Source: Firmicutes bacterium CAG:822 (lineage in GTDB: Bacteria; Bacillota_I; Bacilli_A; RF39; UBA660). Taken from it: a DNA stretch of 6,992 bases. Below the pieces are notes generated by a model. It saw only the letters and a list, made by a program, of their open reading frames with translations. It was not told the DNA's origin and did not search any database. Made by a program: the position numbers and the translations under genes. Below, in pieces: positions 5,002 through 6,992 of this stretch. Position 1 is the first letter of the stretch, and every line of letters begins with the position of its first letter. The DNA is taken from NCBI GenBank assembly GCA_000432855.1, contig HF990847.1, positions 1 to 6,992 on the forward strand, written 5' to 3'.

Positions 5002-6108
5002 TTATTCTTCTTTCTCATCTTCTTTTAAATCATCCTCACCGATTGTACTAACATACTCACCATTTAAAACTCTATCATAAAACAAGATTTTTCTCTTAAA
5101 TATATTAGTCACATTTACTAAGTAAAATATTCCCAGTAATAAAACATATATTGCCCCAATTACAAATACTAGTACATTAGGTATACTAAAGTGTTTAATC
5201 ACAAAAATAAACAACAATCCTAAACCAAACGGTATAACTACATAATACAAAAATATTAAAACTAATCTTAAAAATAATCTCAATAATCTTTTATTAGGAA
5301 ACACTAAACGCATATTTAAAAACTTACTTCCTAAAGTTTGACCATTAAATATAAAAGGAATAATCACATAATATATAATTAGTGAAATAATCACTATATG
5401 ATTCACATTAATTAAAAAGCTTAAAACACCCGTAAAAATCAACCATAGAAAAGCATCTAACCCAAATCTAGTTATTCTTCTAAGACCACTAACTTTTTTA
5501 CCTTCTTCAAAAGACTTAGAATCTATATTATCTCTCGATGGTAAAAACTTCATAAATATTCCCATAACTAAATAACCAATAATACCACCCAAAGTATTAA
5601 TCATTAAGTCATCGACATCAAATAGTCGGTATGGATGGGGATATATAAAATATAGACCAGTTAATTGGGTTATCTCCAAAAACAAACTAAACATAAAACT
5701 GAATATTACCGTCTTCTTTAAATCATTCTTAAAATAATATCTTAAATACATTCCAAACGGCATAAACATTAAAATATTAAATAAAACCGTATAAACACTA
5801 GAATTTAGGAAAAACATCCCAATATTTTTTATCTCCACGCTCTCTTTTATAATATCCATAATAAAAGCAAACGGTATTAATTGACTAACTGGACCATTCA
5901 TATCAATACTATCTCTTTCTGGAAGAGGAAAAATAGCTAAAAAATATACAGAAATCATATAAAGAATAAATGAATAAATAATCAAAACTCTTAATTTATT
6001 AATTGAACCATATTTATGATATTGCCATAATATAAAAGGAATAGTAAATAAAAAGGCTAAAAAAGGAAATGTTAAAAAGGCTATCTTAATTGCTTCTAAA
6101 TAACTCAT
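5002..6108 (-). CDS. VanZ-RDD fusion membrane protein
   Basis: A polytopic membrane protein of 368 residues. The N-terminal half (about 1-190) is a VanZ-like domain: helices, then NILMFMPFG (111-119), SLFLEITQL (141-149) and FDVDDLMINTLGG (163-175), the conserved signature of that family. The C-terminal half (about 207-352) is an RDD domain: LRRITRFGLDAF with the Arg/Asp pair, GQTLGSKFLNMRLV (256-269) and a closing FYDRVLNGEYV (343-352). The tail is acidic (GEDDLKEDEKEE). VanZ is named for a protein that lowers teicoplanin sensitivity, and most homologues are not shown to confer resistance. RDD domains occur in ion antiporters and other membrane proteins. VanZ-RDD fusions are known in Firmicutes without a settled function. 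AGAGGT lies 5 nt before the ATG, which overlaps the stop of a 32-codon gene upstream (ATGA). Confidence 0.88.
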   Translation of the reverse strand: MSYLEAIKIAFLTFPFLAFLFTIPFILWQYHKYGSINKLRVLIIYSFILYMISVYFLAIFPLPERDSIDMNGPVSQLIPFAFIMDIIKESVEIKNIGMFFLNSSVYTVLFNILMFMPFGMYLRYYFKNDLKKTVIFSFMFSLFLEITQLTGLYFIYPHPYRLFDVDDLMINTLGGIIGYLVMGIFMKFLPSRDNIDSKSFEEGKKVSGLRRITRFGLDAFLWLIFTGVLSFLINVNHIVIISLIIYYVIIPFIFNGQTLGSKFLNMRLVFPNKRLLRLFLRLVLIFLYYVVIPFGLGLLFIFVIKHFSIPNVLVFVIGAIYVLLLGIFYLVNVTNIFKRKILFYDRVLNGEYVSTIGEDDLKEDEKEE

Positions 6109-6203
6109 TTTCTACCTCTAACCCATTTAATAAAAGCAATAGCTGCAAAAAATAAAAATAAAATAACAAAAGCTAAAAGAACCCATAAAATATCTTCGAA
6201 CAT
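6105..6203 (-). CDS. 32-residue membrane microprotein coupled to VanZ-RDD
   Basis: A small gene with sequence MFEDILWVLLAFVILFLF... followed by AAIAFIKWVRGRK. One hydrophobic helix (about residues 5-25) has an acidic N-terminus (FED) and a basic C-terminal tail (KWVRGRK), so it is predicted N-out/C-in. GAGGTG at 6215-6210 lies 6 nt before the ATG, a strong site. Its TGA overlaps the ATG of the VanZ-RDD gene (ATGA), so the two are translationally coupled. The product is likely an accessory subunit or stabiliser of the large membrane protein, by analogy with other coupled microproteins. I recognise no family. The TGA stop argues mildly for the standard code: if TGA were tryptophan the frame would add only three codons before TAG. 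Confidence 0.65.
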   Translation of the reverse strand: MFEDILWVLLAFVILFLFFAAIAFIKWVRGRK

Positions 6204-6223
6204 ACCCCTCACCTCTAATTCAA

Positions 6224-6249
6224 TTATAAACTAAGCTATATCATTATAC
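6224..6249 (-). promoter_or_regulatory. Candidate -10 boxes for the microprotein/VanZ-RDD operon
   Basis: Read on the minus strand there are two perfect TATAAT hexamers, at 6249-6244 (leader about 34 nt) and 6229-6224 (leader about 14 nt, matching the short leaders of neighbouring genes). Neither has a good -35, so I cannot say which is used. Confidence 0.4.
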
Positions 6250-6279
6250 CATCTTTTACGCTTACATATCATTACAATT

Positions 6280-6319
6280 TTGTCACATTGTTGCTCATAT
6301 ATAAAATTCATGTTATACT
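6280..6319 (+). promoter_or_regulatory. Two overlapping promoter candidates for the DedA gene
   Basis: Candidate A is TTGTCA (6280-6285), a 16-nt spacer and TAAAAT (6302-6307), each hexamer one base from consensus. Candidate B is TTGCTC (6291-6296), a 17-nt spacer and TATACT (6314-6319) with a TG extension (TGTTATACT). B would start near 6326, just before the GAGGTG ribosome binding site, and fits the pattern seen elsewhere in the window. Confidence 0.55.
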
Positions 6320-6338
6320 TAAAAAGCGAGGTGTACGT

Positions 6339-6959
6339 ATGCAAGATTTAATAATTGAAATTATGAATAATTTTGGCTATATTGGTGTCTTTCTTTTAAT
6401 TACTATCGAAAATGTTTTTCCACCAATCCCATCTGAAGTAATCTTACTATTTGGTGGTTTCATGACCACTTATACTTCAATGAATGTAATTGGTGTTATC
6501 GTAGCTTCTACTTTAGGTTCTGTTCTAGGAGCTATAATATTATATTATATTGGTAAAATACTAAACAAAGAAAGACTAAAAAAAATCATCACCAGCAAGC
6601 CTGGTAAACTACTCAGATTAAAACCTGAAGACATCGACAAAGCTGATGAATGGTTTGATACCAAAGGAAATAAAACTGTATTTTTCTGTAGATTTATTCC
6701 TGTAATTAGAAGTCTTATCTCTATTCCAGCTGGAATGAGCGAAATGCCAATGAAAAAATTCTTAATCTATACCACATTAGGATCTTTAATTTGGAATGCC
6801 GCTTTAACAATTGCCGGTAGTATTGTCGGTGAAAACTGGACAAGTATTTTAGAAATTATGGATAATTATTCTCATATAATTGTTATTCTATTGGCCATTA
6901 TCTTTGTCATAGCCATTATCATTTTCTATTCGAAGAGAAGAAAAAGTAATGCAAAATAA
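6339..6959 (+). CDS. DedA-family membrane protein, putative undecaprenyl-phosphate flippase
   Basis: A 206-residue full-length DedA (SNARE-associated, PF09335) protein. E24, FPPIPSE (27-33) and GG at 39-40 form the first re-entrant motif. FFCRFIPVIRSLISIPAG (115-132) holds the conserved arginines R118 and R124, and GSLIWN is at 148-153. Membrane helices lie at about 12-26, 48-72, 145-163 and 178-197, and the C-terminus is basic (SKRRKSNAK). DedA members of Firmicutes and Proteobacteria (UptA/YngC, YqjA, YghB) recycle undecaprenyl phosphate or support membrane energetics, so a lipid-carrier role is likely but not proven for this one. I chose ATG 6339 because GAGGTG lies 5 nt upstream and because extending to the in-frame ATG at 6288 would translate the promoter region. 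It is divergent from the VanZ-RDD pair. No terminator is seen before the window ends. Confidence 0.9.
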   Translation: MQDLIIEIMNNFGYIGVFLLITIENVFPPIPSEVILLFGGFMTTYTSMNVIGVIVASTLGSVLGAIILYYIGKILNKERLKKIITSKPGKLLRLKPEDIDKADEWFDTKGNKTVFFCRFIPVIRSLISIPAGMSEMPMKKFLIYTTLGSLIWNAALTIAGSIVGENWTSILEIMDNYSHIIVILLAIIFVIAIIIFYSKRRKSNAK

Positions 6960-6992
6960 ATATGGCAATCGCTTAAAAAAAGATAAATAATA
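6960..6992. other. Window end, no feature seen
   Basis: The last 33 bases after the DedA stop are A-rich, and I see no start codon with a ribosome binding site and no hairpin. A terminator or the next gene may lie beyond the edge. Confidence 0.5.

Noticed and set aside
4832..5080. Plus-strand open frame of 82 codons
   Set aside because: It runs out of frame through the end of the COG2509 gene, across the terminator stem and into the antisense of the VanZ-RDD gene.
6105..6107. Mycoplasma-type code with TGA as tryptophan
   Set aside because: All visible tryptophans in the large genes are TGG, and the TGA here overlaps a well-supported start codon. Nothing in the window requires the alternative code.
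6238..6274. 9-bp direct repeat ATATCATTA at 6238 and 6266
   Set aside because: It is short, AT-rich and has no symmetric partner. It is likely chance in DNA of this composition.
6288..6338. Upstream ATG at 6288 as start of the DedA gene
   Set aside because: It would translate the promoter and the ribosome binding site. ATG 6339 has GAGGTG 5 nt upstream and matches the family N-terminus.
1..6992. CRISPR array, insertion sequence, tRNA or rRNA
   Set aside because: No regularly spaced repeats, transposase motifs, terminal inverted repeats or tRNA cloverleaf were found on either strand.

Overview
The window is AT-rich DNA (roughly 30% G+C by eye) with short intergenic gaps, strong AGGAGG-type ribosome binding sites, extended -10 promoters and hairpin/U-tract terminators. 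These features fit a low-GC Firmicute, probably an uncultured gut member of the Bacilli/RF39/Erysipelotrichia kind. That placement is inferred from style and from the N-terminus of the first gene, not from any marker gene. Every tryptophan seen is TGG and one small gene ends in TGA, which fits the standard bacterial code.

Layout. (1) 1-384, minus: the 5' part of a secreted/surface protein with a TasA/CalY-like alternative signal peptide, cut by the window edge. (2) 385-564: a divergent control region packed with dyad symmetries, including a perfect 16-bp palindrome just before the next gene. (3) 565-789, plus: a 74-residue Cro/CI-type regulator. It converges on (4) 786-1685, minus, a four-helix membrane protein of unknown function. 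The two stop codons share a CTAG inside a bidirectional terminator. (5) About 1763-2089: the most interesting part. A 29-residue hydrophobic peptide has its own promoter and terminator, and a counter-transcribed RNA of about 117 nt, also with its own promoter and terminator, overlaps its 3' end. This is the architecture of a type I toxin-antitoxin locus. The putative mRNA also has a 14-bp 5'-3' fold-back element and a hairpin around the Shine-Dalgarno sequence. (6) 2183-3388 and 3388-4968, plus: two FAD-dependent oxidoreductases, of the BaiN/RdsA (HI0933/YhiN-like) and COG2509 types, joined by a TAATG stop/start overlap. (7) 4968-5000: a bidirectional terminator. (8) 5002-6108, minus: a VanZ-RDD fusion membrane protein, preceded by and overlapping (ATGA) a 32-residue membrane microprotein at 6105-6203. 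(9) 6339-6959, plus: a DedA-family protein, divergent from the VanZ pair.

How the parts relate. The flavoprotein pair is an operon and may act in RNA modification or general redox metabolism. The VanZ-RDD/microprotein pair and the DedA gene share a divergent promoter region, and both encode polytopic membrane proteins. DedA proteins include undecaprenyl-phosphate flippases, so an envelope role is reasonable for that block, but a joint pathway is only inferred. The toxin-like locus sits alone between genes and has its own signals on both strands. It is best read as an independent module rather than as a leader of its neighbours.
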